Positions 6,180 through 6,590 of a stretch of 6,590 bases of DNA are shown here, one piece after another. Within the stretch, counting starts at the first letter, position 1. Each line of letters opens with the position of its first letter. Under the pieces are notes generated by a model. The model saw only the letters and a program-made list of their open reading frames with translations. It was not told the DNA's origin and did no database searches. Position numbers and translations under genes: made by a program. The DNA is from Armatimonadota bacterium (GTDB taxonomy: Bacteria > Armatimonadota > JAAZEB01). The stretch lies in contig DUUU01000402.1 in assembly GCA_012841485.1 (NCBI GenBank), positions 1 through 6,590 of the forward strand. The letters run 5' to 3'.

Positions 6180-6590
6180 CCGTCCCCTGCGCATCGGCAT
6201 TGACGGCCGGGCGCTGCAGGGCCAACGCTCTGGTGTGGGCCGCTACGTCTGGGAGCTGTGCCGTGGGCTGGACCGCCTGCTGCCCAACGCGCGCTTCTTC
6301 ATCTACAGCCACCTGCCGCTGGAGATGCCGGTCACCGCGGGCCGGTGGCAGCTGCGCCTCGATTCCCACCCGCTCGCCCCCCGGATGAAGGCGATTGCCT
6401 GGCTGAAGCTGCGTGCCGGCGCGCTGTGCCGGCAAGATGCCCTGGACCTTTTCTGGGGCACGTGCTCCTTCCTCCCCTCGCTCCCGCGGGGCGTGCGCAC
6501 AGTGGTGACGGTCCATGATTTGAACTACCGCTTAGTTCCCGAGACGATGGAGCGCTCCCATCAGATCGCCTATGCCCTCTTCTTTCGCCG
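6154..6590 (+). CDS. GT4-family glycosyltransferase, 3' partial
   Basis: The first 145 residues of a second GT-B enzyme of the same type as its upstream neighbour are visible; the gene runs off the right edge. LRIGIDGRALQG (12-23) and SGVGRYVWEL (26-35) are the first strand and glycine loop, and TVHDLNYRLVP, with His121 and Asp122, is the conserved acceptor-domain segment. The donor domain with the E-x7-E motif lies beyond the window. The ATG at 6154 overlaps the preceding gene by 26 bases and has GAAGG at 6146-6150, only three bases away, which is close. A GTG at 6172 would give an 8-base overlap but has no visible ribosome binding site. Either start leaves the domain whole. Likely role: adding another sugar, possibly mannose or rhamnose, to the same repeat unit. 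Confidence 0.85.
   Translation, partial: MSTSLVVSNRPLRIGIDGRALQGQRSGVGRYVWELCRGLDRLLPNARFFIYSHLPLEMPVTAGRWQLRLDSHPLAPRMKAIAWLKLRAGALCRQDALDLFWGTCSFLPSLPRGVRTVVTVHDLNYRLVPETMERSHQIAYALFFR

Overview
This is a high-GC (roughly 64-65% by eye) bacterial window in which every real gene lies on the + strand, closely packed. It is the interior of a surface-polysaccharide (capsule, O-antigen or exopolysaccharide) locus. In order it carries: the C-terminal part of a Wzx-like flippase (cut by the left edge), a left-handed beta-helix O-acetyltransferase, a divergent GT-B glycosyltransferase, a GT4-type glycosyltransferase, a broken unidentified gene, a WaaE-like GT2 glycosyltransferase, a second GT4 glycosyltransferase, and the start of a third GT4 (cut by the right edge). 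Strong G/C preference at third codon positions fits a GC-rich environmental bacterium. Nothing in the window fixes the phylum.

Layout: flippase to about 755, a 104-base gap, acetyltransferase 860-1426, 22 bases, glycosyltransferase 1449-2621, a 143-base gap, glycosyltransferase 2765-3769, a 4-base GTGA overlap into a frameshifted remnant 3766-4216, then GT2 4217-5050 in the same frame as the end of the remnant with no stop between them, 4 bases, GT4 5055-6179, and a 26-base overlap into the last GT4. No convincing terminator or promoter is visible, so one long transcript is likely.

How the genes would work together (family knowledge plus inference): the five glycosyltransferases would add sugars in turn to a lipid-linked repeat unit on the cytoplasmic face of the membrane, the acetyltransferase would decorate a sugar or a precursor, and the flippase would move the finished unit across the membrane. 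No polymerase (Wzy), chain-length regulator, initiating phosphoglycosyltransferase or nucleotide-sugar synthesis gene is in the window; they may lie outside it. No mobile element, RNA gene, CRISPR array or defence-like module was seen.

The most unusual part is 3766-4216, where the coding signal (G/C at third positions) passes through three reading frames and then runs straight into the GT2 gene. This looks like a decayed gene or a site of sequence error, not a new system.
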